A DNA stretch of 16,591 nt from Flemingiibacterium sp045636265 (lineage in GTDB: Bacteria > Bacillota > Clostridia > Oscillospirales > CAG-272). Below the pieces are notes generated by a model. That model saw only the letters and a list, made by a program, of their open reading frames with translations, made no database searches and had not been told where the DNA came from. Location of the stretch: assembly GCA_045636265.1 (NCBI GenBank), contig JAZTXD010000111.1, forward strand, positions 1 to 16,591, written 5' to 3'. Below are positions 8,579 through 14,258 of this stretch, one piece after another. Positions within the stretch are counted from its first letter, which is position 1; the number at the start of each line of letters is the position of its first letter. The translations under genes were made by a program, and so were the position numbers.

Positions 8579-9423
8579 TTAAAAAGCGCAAAGATGTCGG
8601 GGTGTGAGCACACCATCATAAGGAACGGCGCTATTGCTAATATAGAGTCAAATCGGTCCATAACGCCGCCGTGTCCCGGGAAGAGCTTGCCGTAATCTTT
8701 TATTCCGTACTGGCGCTTGATAAGCGACGCGATAAGGTCGCCGAATATGGAAACCACAGCAATAACAAGTCCCGTTATAGCAAGCTGAATATACTGCGGT
8801 TCAGCCGCATTTGTTGCACCGGCAATAACACCGCACACAACAAACGCCACTCCGCCGAAAAATACACCGCCTATCGCGCCTTCAACAGTTTTCTTGGGGC
8901 TTACGTCCGGAATAAGCTTGTGCTTACCAAACGCTCTGCCGCAGAAATATCCGGCACCGTCTGGAACCCAAGCACCAACGAAAACAAGTGCAAACATCCA
9001 TATGCCGATGCTTTCGATATCACGGAGCAGAATCATACTCGAAAATCCCACCGTGATGTAAAGTGTTGTAACAGCGGTGAGCATCATGTCCGATATGGAT
9101 TTTGTTCCTTTTGAAACAACTGCAATCGCCATCAGATAAAAGATATAAATAAATGCAATAGCGGCAAAAATCGAGAGCACATACGAGCTGCGTTCCGATG
9201 CGGCAACTCCGTATCTCGCTGCAAATGTAACAGCCGCCGCAACTAAAATCGACGGAATCGACACAGAAAGCTTGTTTCTGACACCAATGCATCCGAGCAT
9301 TTCAAAAACGCCTATCGCAGCGAAAAGCGAGATCACGATGGGCAAAACAACAGTGTGCGAAAACAGCAGCACAACAATAACAATCGGTAAACCTACAACG
9401 GTAGTTAAAATTCTCTGTTTCAT
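8575..9423 (-). CDS. cdsA: CdsA, phosphatidate cytidylyltransferase
   Basis: Integral membrane enzyme that makes CDP-diacylglycerol from phosphatidate and CTP, the branch point of phospholipid synthesis. The 282-residue product starts MKQRILTTVVGLP. It has many hydrophobic segments and ends with the family signature SLIKRQYGIKDYGKLFPGHG at about 233-252, followed by GVMDRFDS. A second conserved block, PDGAGYFCGRAFGKHKL, lies near 154-170. The ATG at 9423 is chosen because TGGAG precedes it by 6 nt and it gives the usual N-terminus. Upstream in-frame starts at 9450 (TTG) and 9435 (ATG) lack such a site. uppS ends 19 nt upstream, and the 3' end overlaps dxr by 4 nt. Confidence 0.97.
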   Translation of the reverse strand: MKQRILTTVVGLPIVIVVLLFSHTVVLPIVISLFAAIGVFEMLGCIGVRNKLSVSIPSILVAAAVTFAARYGVAASERSSYVLSIFAAIAFIYIFYLMAIAVVSKGTKSISDMMLTAVTTLYITVGFSSMILLRDIESIGIWMFALVFVGAWVPDGAGYFCGRAFGKHKLIPDVSPKKTVEGAIGGVFFGGVAFVVCGVIAGATNAAEPQYIQLAITGLVIAVVSIFGDLIASLIKRQYGIKDYGKLFPGHGGVMDRFDSILAIAPFLMMVCSHPDIFALFK

Positions 9424-9442
9424 AGAAAACTCCATTGCCAAA

Positions 9443-10150
9443 TCACACAACTGCGCCGTATCGGCGAGTGCGTGAGTAGTATGCGGTCACTGCCGCATCA
9501 ACATCGTCACCGGAAAAGTCCGGCCACAGTGTTTCTGAAAAATAGAACTCTGAATATGCAGACTGCCACATCAAGAAGTTAGAAAGGCGAAGCTCTCCGG
9601 CTGAACGGACAATTAAATCGGGATCGTCCTGACCGGCTGTATACAGTTCCCGTCCGATATCCTCTTCTGTGAACTCGGTAACACCCTTTGCGGCAAGTCT
9701 GTTTACCGCATTTACGATTTCCGCGCGTCCGCCGTAATTTATCGCGATATTGAGCTTGTATTTATTCGAAGCGGAATCACGCTCAAGGCGCTCCATAAGC
9801 TCACGCAGATCATCAGACAGCGGGGACTTATCACCGAGAAATGTGACACGAACATTCTTTTCGGTCATCTCGCGGATACCTTTTTTCAGGTAGGTTTTGA
9901 GCAGTGTCATAATGGCGCTCACTTCATGCTTGGGGCGGCTCCAGTTTTCCGTGGAAAAAGCGTATACAGTTACTGTATCAATACCACCACGGTAGCAGTA
10001 TTCCGCCACCTCGGTGAAGGTTTTTGCGCCTTCAACGTGACCTGCTTCTCTCGGAAGTCCGCGTTTCTTCGCCCACCGGCCGTTTCCGTCCATGATAAAC
10101 GCAATATGCGAGAGCTTCTTTTTACCGCTCTCAAGATCGTGAATAATCAT
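9443..10150 (-). CDS. uppS: UppS, undecaprenyl diphosphate synthase (isoprenyl transferase)
   Basis: Cis-prenyltransferase that extends farnesyl-PP with isopentenyl-PP to the undecaprenyl carrier used for peptidoglycan and wall polymers. It draws on the MEP pathway, two of whose genes lie downstream in the same run. The 235-residue protein has DGNGRWA with catalytic D21, the HxEG block near 38-41, YAFSTENW at 63-70, the diphosphate-binding RSAGELRLSNF at 182-192 (R182, R188), and SEFYF with E201. The usual RTSGE is RSAGE. The ATG at 10150 is the only reasonable start for a DGNGRW motif at residue 21, yet it lacks an adjacent Shine-Dalgarno. Instead a 17-nt perfect hairpin and a three-codon ORF lie just upstream. 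A terminator separates it from frr, and I found no good promoter, so expression may depend on readthrough. Confidence 0.97.
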   Translation of the reverse strand: MIIHDLESGKKKLSHIAFIMDGNGRWAKKRGLPREAGHVEGAKTFTEVAEYCYRGGIDTVTVYAFSTENWSRPKHEVSAIMTLLKTYLKKGIREMTEKNVRVTFLGDKSPLSDDLRELMERLERDSASNKYKLNIAINYGGRAEIVNAVNRLAAKGVTEFTEEDIGRELYTAGQDDPDLIVRSAGELRLSNFLMWQSAYSEFYFSETLWPDFSGDDVDAAVTAYYSRTRRYGAVV

Positions 10151-10162
10151 CTATATAACCAT
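10151..10162 (-). promoter_or_regulatory. Three-codon mini-ORF directly before uppS
   Basis: ATG GTT ATA TAG, in frame with uppS, ends on the base immediately before the uppS ATG. The nearest Shine-Dalgarno-like run, AGAGGAAA (10190-10183), lies upstream of a hairpin which, when folded, would bring it close to this ATG. Reinitiation into uppS is an inference. Confidence 0.35.
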
Positions 10163-10164
10163 AG

Positions 10165-10181
10165 CTTTCACTTTGTGAAAG
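10165..10181 (-). repeat. Perfect 7-bp hairpin between a Shine-Dalgarno-like run and uppS
   Basis: CTTTCAC, an AAA loop and GTGAAAG form a perfect inverted repeat. No T-run follows, so it is not a terminator. It sits between AGAGGAAA (10190-10183) and the mini-ORF ATG. Confidence 0.6.
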
Positions 10182-10196
10182 TTTCCTCTTTAAACT

Positions 10197-10227
10197 AAAA
10201 AGGGGCGCCGTGATCGCACGGCACCCC
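10197..10227 (-). terminator. Rho-independent terminator after frr
   Basis: On the minus strand GGGGTGCCGTG, the loop CGAT and CACGGCGCCCC form an 11-bp GC-rich stem with one G-T wobble, followed by TTTTT. It begins 12 nt after the frr stop. A competing perfect inverted repeat, GTGATCG/CGATCAC (10233-10227 with 10216-10210), overlaps its loop and its 5' base. Confidence 0.85.
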
Positions 10228-10239
10228 GATCACAAAAGC

Positions 10240-10794
10240 TTATATTTCCATAAGCTCCTTATTCTTACGTGCGGTGATAGTATCTACATTTGCGACATAC
10301 TTGTCGGTGAGGTCCTGAATGGACTTATCAGATGCCTTGAGTTCGTCCTCGGTCATCTCGCCGTCCTTCTTCATCTTCTTGGAAGCATCGTTAGCATCGC
10401 GGCGGATGTTTCTGATTGCAACCTTTGCATCGTCGCCCATCTTTGCTACCTTCTTGGTAAGCTCCTTACGTCTTTCCTCGGTAAGCTGGGGGAATGTGAT
10501 GCGCAGTGTCTTACCGTCGTTTGCAGGGGTGATGCCAAGGTCAGATGCGAGAATTGCCTTCTCCATATTCTTGAGAGTAGTGGAATCCCAAGGAGTGATA
10601 AGGATTGTGCGTGCATCGGTAACCTTTACTTCTGCCATCTGATTGAGCTTTGTGGGAGAGCCGTAGTAGTCAACCTCTATTTTGTCAAGAAGACCGGGGT
10701 TAGCACGACCGGCTCTGATATCAGCGAGCTGTGCCTCATAGGAAGCAATAGATTTCTGCATTTTTTCTTCATAAGCTTTGCAATCGAGTTTCAT
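10240..10794 (-). CDS. frr: Ribosome recycling factor
   Basis: Together with EF-G, RRF splits post-termination ribosomes in the cytoplasm. The 184 residues match the usual 185. The family block IRAGRANPGLLDKIEVDYYG lies at about 26-45 (three-helix domain into the beta domain). TPWD follows near 67-70, and RRKELTKKVAKMGDDAKVAIRNIRRD near 117-142 carries the conserved arginine-rich helix. AAAGGAT lies 7 nt before the ATG. pyrH ends 43 nt upstream, so pyrH-frr form a two-gene unit closed by the terminator after frr. Confidence 0.98.
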   Translation of the reverse strand: MKLDCKAYEEKMQKSIASYEAQLADIRAGRANPGLLDKIEVDYYGSPTKLNQMAEVKVTDARTILITPWDSTTLKNMEKAILASDLGITPANDGKTLRITFPQLTEERRKELTKKVAKMGDDAKVAIRNIRRDANDASKKMKKDGEMTEDELKASDKSIQDLTDKYVANVDTITARKNKELMEI

Positions 10795-10837
10795 AGTGAT
10801 AATCCTTTCAGAAATTATTTGTAGTATCAGTTTTTAA

Positions 10838-11593
10838 TTATTCATCAACAACGATAGTGCCGTCAACATCGCCGACTATCGCGTTGTAGATATTTTCGGG
10901 ATCCTTAAGCTCAAAGACAAATGTCTTGATGTGGTTTTCGTTTCCGAAAGATGCCGCGGTGGAGTCCATAGCCTTGAGATCCTTTGCGAGGATCTCCTTG
11001 TAGGAAACTTCCTTGTAACGTGTAGCGGCAGGGTCTTTTCTGGGATCGGCGGTGTAGATACCGTCAATGTTCTTGCCCATAAGTATAACATCGGCACCAA
11101 CCTCAGCAGCTCTTACAGCAGCAGCGGTATCGGTTGAAATAAACGGAATACCAAGTCCGCCGCCAAGGATAACAACTCTGCCCTTTTCAAGGTGCGCTAC
11201 CGCACGGTTGCGGATGTACGGCTCAGCGTACTGCTTCATCTCGACGGCTGTGAGCACGCGCGTTTCGATGCCGTTCTGTTCAAAGAAATCCTGAAGACCG
11301 AGTGCATTTATCGTGGTTGCGAGCATACCCATGTGGTCGGCACGGGTTCTGTCCATGTTTGTTCCCTGACGACCGCGCCAGATATTTCCGGCACCAACGA
11401 TGATGCATATCTGTGTGCCAATCTCAACGCATCTTTTTACAACCTTAGCAACTCTGTCGAGCATATCGTAATCGAGTATCGGATACTCACCCTTTGCGGC
11501 AAGCTCACGACGCTTTTCCTCGGATGGAGCAAGTGCCTCTCCGGATAATTTTAAGAGTACACGCTTAAACTTCGGCTGTGCTTTTTCACTCAT
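10838..11593 (-). CDS. pyrH: UMP kinase
   Basis: Hexameric bacterial UMP kinase of the amino-acid-kinase fold, making UDP from UMP and ATP, allosterically controlled by GTP and UTP in the family. The 251-residue product has KLSGEAL at 15-21, GAGNIWRG at 67-74, the RADHMGMLAT helix near 84-93, GGGLGIPF at 144-151, and NIDGIYTADP at 175-184. It is about 10 residues longer than usual. The excess lies just after KLSGEAL, where a charged stretch, PSEEKRRELAAKGEYP (23-38), replaces the short glycine-rich AGEQGFG-type loop. AAGGACGG lies 9 nt before the ATG. It has its own promoter downstream of the tsf terminator and is followed by frr. Confidence 0.96.
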   Translation of the reverse strand: MSEKAQPKFKRVLLKLSGEALAPSEEKRRELAAKGEYPILDYDMLDRVAKVVKRCVEIGTQICIIVGAGNIWRGRQGTNMDRTRADHMGMLATTINALGLQDFFEQNGIETRVLTAVEMKQYAEPYIRNRAVAHLEKGRVVILGGGLGIPFISTDTAAAVRAAEVGADVILMGKNIDGIYTADPRKDPAATRYKEVSYKEILAKDLKAMDSTAASFGNENHIKTFVFELKDPENIYNAIVGDVDGTIVVDE

Positions 11594-11620
11594 ACTGTTA
11601 CACCGTCCTTTGATATGTGT

Positions 11621-11634
11621 GGAAGATAGCTTCC
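11621..11634 (-). promoter_or_regulatory. 5'-terminal hairpin in the pyrH leader
   Basis: GGAAG, a CTAT loop and CTTCC form a 5-bp stem within the first few bases after the predicted transcription start (about 11637). Such 5' stems can stabilise mRNA; that role is an inference here. Confidence 0.35.
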
Positions 11635-11643
11635 TTAAATAAT

Positions 11644-11672
11644 ATTATACCCTATTTCGCACAATTTGTAAA
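11644..11672 (-). promoter_or_regulatory. Vegetative promoter of pyrH-frr
   Basis: TTTACA (11672-11667), a 17-nt spacer and a perfect TATAAT (11649-11644) lie on the minus strand between the tsf terminator and pyrH. The expected start near 11637 gives a 43-nt leader. Confidence 0.85.
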
Positions 11673-11734
11673 TAGATATTCAGAAAATTTTACGCTTGTT
11701 ACGATATTTTTCTTGATTTCTCCGCAAGATTAAC

Positions 11735-11755
11735 AAGGCGTTAATAAATCGCCTT
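11735..11755. repeat. Inverted repeat between the tsf terminator and the pyrH promoter
   Basis: AAGGCG, nine AT-rich bases and CGCCTT form a perfect 6-bp inverted repeat about 60 bp upstream of the pyrH -35. It has no T-run. It could be a binding site or chance; I see no stronger evidence. Confidence 0.3.
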
Positions 11756-11765
11756 CCGACCAAAT

Positions 11766-11799
11766 AAAAAATCCTGTCACAACGAGTGTGACAGGATTT
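11766..11799 (-). terminator. Rho-independent terminator of rpsB-tsf
   Basis: AAATCCTGTCACA, the loop CTCGT and TGTGACAGGATTT form a perfect 13-bp stem, running into a T-rich tract, 14 nt after the tsf stop. It closes the rpsB-tsf unit before the separate pyrH promoter. The A-rich left side means it could also act in the other direction. Confidence 0.93.
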
Positions 11800-11813
11800 G
11801 AAATTTTGCAAAA

Positions 11814-12725
11814 TTACTGACCAGCGGTGAGCTTTGCAACCTCTTCAGCAAGGTTGTCTTCTCTCTTCTGGAGGCCTTCGCCCTTTTCGTACTTAACAAA
11901 GCTTACGAGCTTGATGCCCTTGTTTACGGAAGCCATGTACTTAGCAACAGACATGGAGTCATCCTTAACGTAAGCCTGCTCTGCAAGGCAGTTGTTCTCG
12001 TAGAACTTGCCGAGCTTACCCATTACGATGCCTTCCTTAACCTTCTCGGGCTTTGCAGCCATAGCGGGATCGTTAGCCATCTGGTTAAGAAGAACTTCCT
12101 TCTCCTCGTCAAGAGCAGACTGGGGAACATCGGACTTGTTAGCATAGGTTGCGTTCATTGCAGCAGCCTGAAGTGCTACGTTGTGTGCGCACTCAACGAA
12201 TGCAGCATCGTCAGCAGCGATACCGTCAAGCTCAAACTTAACGATAACACCGGTGGAACCGCCACCGTGTACGTAGGTGGAAACAGCGCCTTCAACGATT
12301 ACGAAACGGCGAATGGTGAGCTTTTCTCCGATAACGAAGATCTGCTCCTTAAGAGCTGCGTCAACAGTCTGACCGTTAAGGTCGCATGCCATGAGAGCAT
12401 CAACGTCAGCAGGCTTGTTTGCGATAATGGTTTCGAGAAGCTGGTCAACAAATGCCTGGAACTTTTCGTTCTTAGCAACGAAGTCAGATTCAGAGTTAAC
12501 CTCGATCATTGCAGCGAGGTTGCCCTTCTGCATGATCTTAACGATACCCTCAGCTGCGATTCTGTCAGCCTTTTTAGCTGCAACCGCAAGGCCGCGCTCA
12601 CGCAGAACCTTGATAGCCTCGTCAATATTACCTTCAGCTTCAACGAGTGCCTTCTTGCACTCCATCATGCCGCAACCGGTCTTAGCGCGGAGAGCGGCAA
12701 CGTCTTTTGCGGAAATGTTAGCCAT
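11814..12725 (-). CDS. tsf: Elongation factor Ts
   Basis: Guanine nucleotide exchange factor that recycles EF-Tu. The 303-residue protein has the N-terminal UBA-like domain MANISAKDVAALRAKTGCGM (1-20) followed by MECKKAL, then KADRIAAEG near 52-60, and the EF-Tu contact motif SDFVAKNEKF at 80-89, where the more usual threonine of TDFVA is serine. The two core dimerisation-like subdomains follow, ending with a short lysine- and glutamate-rich helix. AAAGGAGA lies 6 nt before the ATG. rpsB ends 25 nt upstream, giving the classic rpsB-tsf pair. Confidence 0.98.
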   Translation of the reverse strand: MANISAKDVAALRAKTGCGMMECKKALVEAEGNIDEAIKVLRERGLAVAAKKADRIAAEGIVKIMQKGNLAAMIEVNSESDFVAKNEKFQAFVDQLLETIIANKPADVDALMACDLNGQTVDAALKEQIFVIGEKLTIRRFVIVEGAVSTYVHGGGSTGVIVKFELDGIAADDAAFVECAHNVALQAAAMNATYANKSDVPQSALDEEKEVLLNQMANDPAMAAKPEKVKEGIVMGKLGKFYENNCLAEQAYVKDDSMSVAKYMASVNKGIKLVSFVKYEKGEGLQKREDNLAEEVAKLTAGQ

Positions 12726-12750
12726 TTTTATTCTCCTTTAATTTGTAGAA

Positions 12751-13491
12751 TTATTCAGCGTCTGCAGCCTCTTCTGCTACTTCTTCAGCAGCAGTGTCAG
12801 CGAGCTGCTCGCCCTGCTTGCCCTCGAGAATAGCATCTGCGAGAACAGAGGAGATGAGCTTGATTGCGCGGATAGCGTCATCGTTACCGGGGATGATGTA
12901 GTCAGCGTCATCGGGATCGCAGTTGGTATCAACGATAGCAACTACCGGGATGCCGAGCTTCTTAGCCTCGAGAACAGCGATGTGCTCCTTGCGGGGGTCA
13001 ACGATGAATACAGCGTCGGGAAGGCGCTCCATGGTCTTGATACCGCCGTAGTTGCGCTCGAGATCGTTCATTTCCTTGAGAAGACCTGCAACTTCCTTCT
13101 TGGGAAGGAGATCGAAGGTGCCGTCAGCCTGCATCTTTTCGAGAGCGAGAAGACGGTTGATGGACTTCTTGATGGTCTTGAAGTTGGTGAGCATACCACC
13201 GGGCCATCTCTCGTTTACATAGTACATACCGGAGCGATCAGCCTCTTCCTTGATAGCGTCAGCTGCCTGCTTCTTTGTACCAACGAAGAGTACAGTACCC
13301 TTCTCGGTTGCAACGTCGCGGATGAAAGCATAAGCTTCATCGAACTTCTTAACGGTCTTCTGCAGGTCGATGATGTAGATACCGTTTCTTTCAGTGAAGA
13401 TGTACTCAGCCATCTTCGGGTTCCATCTTCTTGTGTGGTGACCGAAATGTACACCGGCTTCAAGAAGCTGCTTAATGGTGATAACAGACAT
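12751..13491 (-). CDS. rpsB: Ribosomal protein uS2
   Basis: Small-subunit protein S2, added late to the 30S and needed for S1 and mRNA handling. The 246 residues contain the family opening MSVITIKQLLEAGVHFGHHT followed by RRWNPKM, then FVGTKKQA near 63-70, NERWPGGMLTN near 86-96, and PDAVFIVDPRKE near 147-158. The acidic alanine- and glutamate-rich tail is typical. The ATG at 13491 is chosen because AAGGAGG precedes it by 8 nt and it gives the canonical N-terminus. An in-frame ATG at 13530 would add 13 residues read from the Shine-Dalgarno region and is rejected. The leader between promoter and start is about 137 nt and structured. Confidence 0.98.
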   Translation of the reverse strand: MSVITIKQLLEAGVHFGHHTRRWNPKMAEYIFTERNGIYIIDLQKTVKKFDEAYAFIRDVATEKGTVLFVGTKKQAADAIKEEADRSGMYYVNERWPGGMLTNFKTIKKSINRLLALEKMQADGTFDLLPKKEVAGLLKEMNDLERNYGGIKTMERLPDAVFIVDPRKEHIAVLEAKKLGIPVVAIVDTNCDPDDADYIIPGNDDAIRAIKLISSVLADAILEGKQGEQLADTAAEEVAEEAADAE

Positions 13492-13532
13492 TTTTATGTC
13501 CTCCTTTAGTTTTTTCCACCACCTACGCATAT

Positions 13533-13565
13533 TCGGGAAACTCCCCTTTCGGAGAGAACTTCCGA
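13533..13565 (-). promoter_or_regulatory. GNRA-capped hairpin in the rpsB leader, candidate S2 autoregulatory element
   Basis: On the minus strand CTCTCC (13556-13551), GAAA and GGGGAG (13546-13541) form a 6-bp stem with one wobble. It is extended by TCGGAA (13565-13560) pairing with TTCCCGA (13539-13533) with one bulged C, across a small internal loop. The element lies between promoter and ribosome binding site. Autogenous control of rpsB by S2 is known in enterobacteria; its presence here is an inference. Confidence 0.5.
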
Positions 13566-13634
13566 CCTCACGCGGTGTGTGTTATCGCGGCTGTATTTTT
13601 TTGTATCAATGGCGCCGCAGTCATTGACCGATAT

Positions 13635-13663
13635 ATTATACCACAATATTATATATATTGCAA
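13635..13663 (-). promoter_or_regulatory. Vegetative promoter of rpsB-tsf
   Basis: TTGCAA (13663-13658), a 17-nt spacer and TATAAT (13640-13635) lie on the minus strand in a very AT-rich stretch that could act as an UP element. The expected start near 13628 leaves a leader of about 137 nt, long for a simple ribosomal protein gene. Confidence 0.8.
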
Positions 13664-13735
13664 TAGCGTTTACAAATATTTTACAAATAATGATATTGGG
13701 AGTGACCGCGGCAGCAACGGACAGTACTCATCATT

Positions 13736-13849
13736 TCACCAATAGTATTCCGTCCCCACCTTAAATTTCATAATCGTCGGTGCCGGAAGCGCTTTGCACT
13801 TCATTTCGATTATGCTTAGCATTTTATCCACCGAGTATCGCTTTCGCAC
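13736..13849 (-). CDS. Candidate small protein of 37 residues, function unknown
   Basis: A GTG-started frame on the minus strand encodes a basic peptide beginning VRKRYSVDKMLSIIEMKCK and ending KFKVGTEYYW. GAGGA lies 9 nt before the GTG, a well-placed Shine-Dalgarno. The start is basic, the middle is amphipathic, and a Pro-Ala-Pro turn (22-24) leads to an aromatic C-terminus. There is no signal peptide or membrane segment. It lies between the terminator of the PRC-barrel gene and the rpsB promoter, in about 440 bp that otherwise hold no gene. I see no good promoter directly upstream, so it may be a remnant, a chance frame or a readthrough product. I do not recognise the family. Confidence 0.3.
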   Translation of the reverse strand: MRKRYSVDKMLSIIEMKCKALPAPTIMKFKVGTEYYW

Positions 13850-13884
13850 AATCCGTCATCCTCATATAAAATCAGAGCATCACC

Positions 13885-13912
13885 AAAAATATGGGACGGA
13901 AAATCCCGTCCC
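13885..13912 (-). terminator. Hairpin terminator after the PRC-barrel gene
   Basis: On the minus strand GGGACGG, a six-base loop and CCGTCCC form a perfect 7-bp stem, followed after AT by a short T-run. It lies 20 nt after the stop of the PRC-barrel gene. The A-rich right side on the plus strand makes it mainly a minus-strand terminator. Confidence 0.75.
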
Positions 13913-13932
13913 TTTAATAAAAATGTTTTTCT

Positions 13933-14211
13933 TCAGCATCCGCATTTCTTATCTGAGCACCGCTCGGAAATCGCCTCGATTCTGCGCACAAGAATTATGT
14001 CGCTTCCGATTTTTTCGATATCGCACCAAAGTATGCGCACAGGCTCACATTTTGCAAATGAAAACAGCTTCCCCGCCGACGGCACTAACAGCGATATAAC
14101 CCGTCCACAGTCAAGATCTATCTCCACATCCGACACAAAACCAAGACGGCACCCGTCGCAAATGTTCACGACCTCCTTGTTTTTAAGCTCCGATAAACTG
14201 CATATACGCAA
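13933..14211 (-). CDS. YlmC/YmxH-family PRC-barrel protein, cysteine-rich
   Basis: Small single-domain protein of 92 residues resembling the YlmC/YmxH group, conserved in spore-forming Firmicutes and of unclear biochemical role. LSELKNKEVVNI at 6-17 is followed by a DG turn, GFVSDVEIDL at 24-33 and a DIEKIGSDIILV strand pair at 64-75, the typical PRC-barrel pattern. It has nine cysteines, including C18-x-x-C21 and a C85..C90-x-C92 tail, far more than usual for the family. The TTG at 14211 is chosen because AGAGGTG lies 6 nt upstream and it gives the family's short N-terminus. The GTG at 14220 lies inside that ribosome binding site. The same binding site is the 3' arm of the hairpin after the hydrolase gene, so translation may be masked. 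Confidence 0.8.
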   Translation of the reverse strand: MRICSLSELKNKEVVNICDGCRLGFVSDVEIDLDCGRVISLLVPSAGKLFSFAKCEPVRILWCDIEKIGSDIILVRRIEAISERCSDKKCGC

Positions 14212-14254
14212 AAAAATCACCTCTGCTGCAAAATATGCAAAAGAAGTGATTTTT
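14212..14254 (-). terminator. Long hairpin: bidirectional terminator that also masks the next ribosome binding site
   Basis: AAAAATCACTTCT (14254-14242) pairs with AGAGGTGATTTTT (14224-14212) over 13 bp with one wobble and a 17-nt loop. A run of seven Ts (14216-14210) follows on the minus strand, and the plus strand also ends in a T-run, so it could stop transcription both ways. The 3' arm contains AGAGGTG, the Shine-Dalgarno of the PRC-barrel gene, and abuts its TTG start. Confidence 0.75.
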
Positions 14255-14258
14255 ATTC

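Noticed and set aside
9424..9450. Upstream TTG and ATG starts for cdsA
   Set aside because: The TTG overlaps the uppS stop and neither has a ribosome binding site, whereas GGAG is well placed before the ATG at 9423.
10150..10195. A promoter for uppS at TTTCAC-N17-TATATA
   Set aside because: The -35 matches poorly, and the -10 would place the start inside or after the uppS initiation codon.
13492..13530. Upstream in-frame ATG for rpsB adding 13 residues
   Set aside because: The added stretch includes the translated Shine-Dalgarno AAGGAGG; the ATG at 13491 gives the canonical S2 start with correct spacing.
13579..13764. A 61-codon plus-strand frame upstream of rpsB
   Set aside because: It reads through the rpsB promoter and leader on the opposite strand and has no ribosome binding site.
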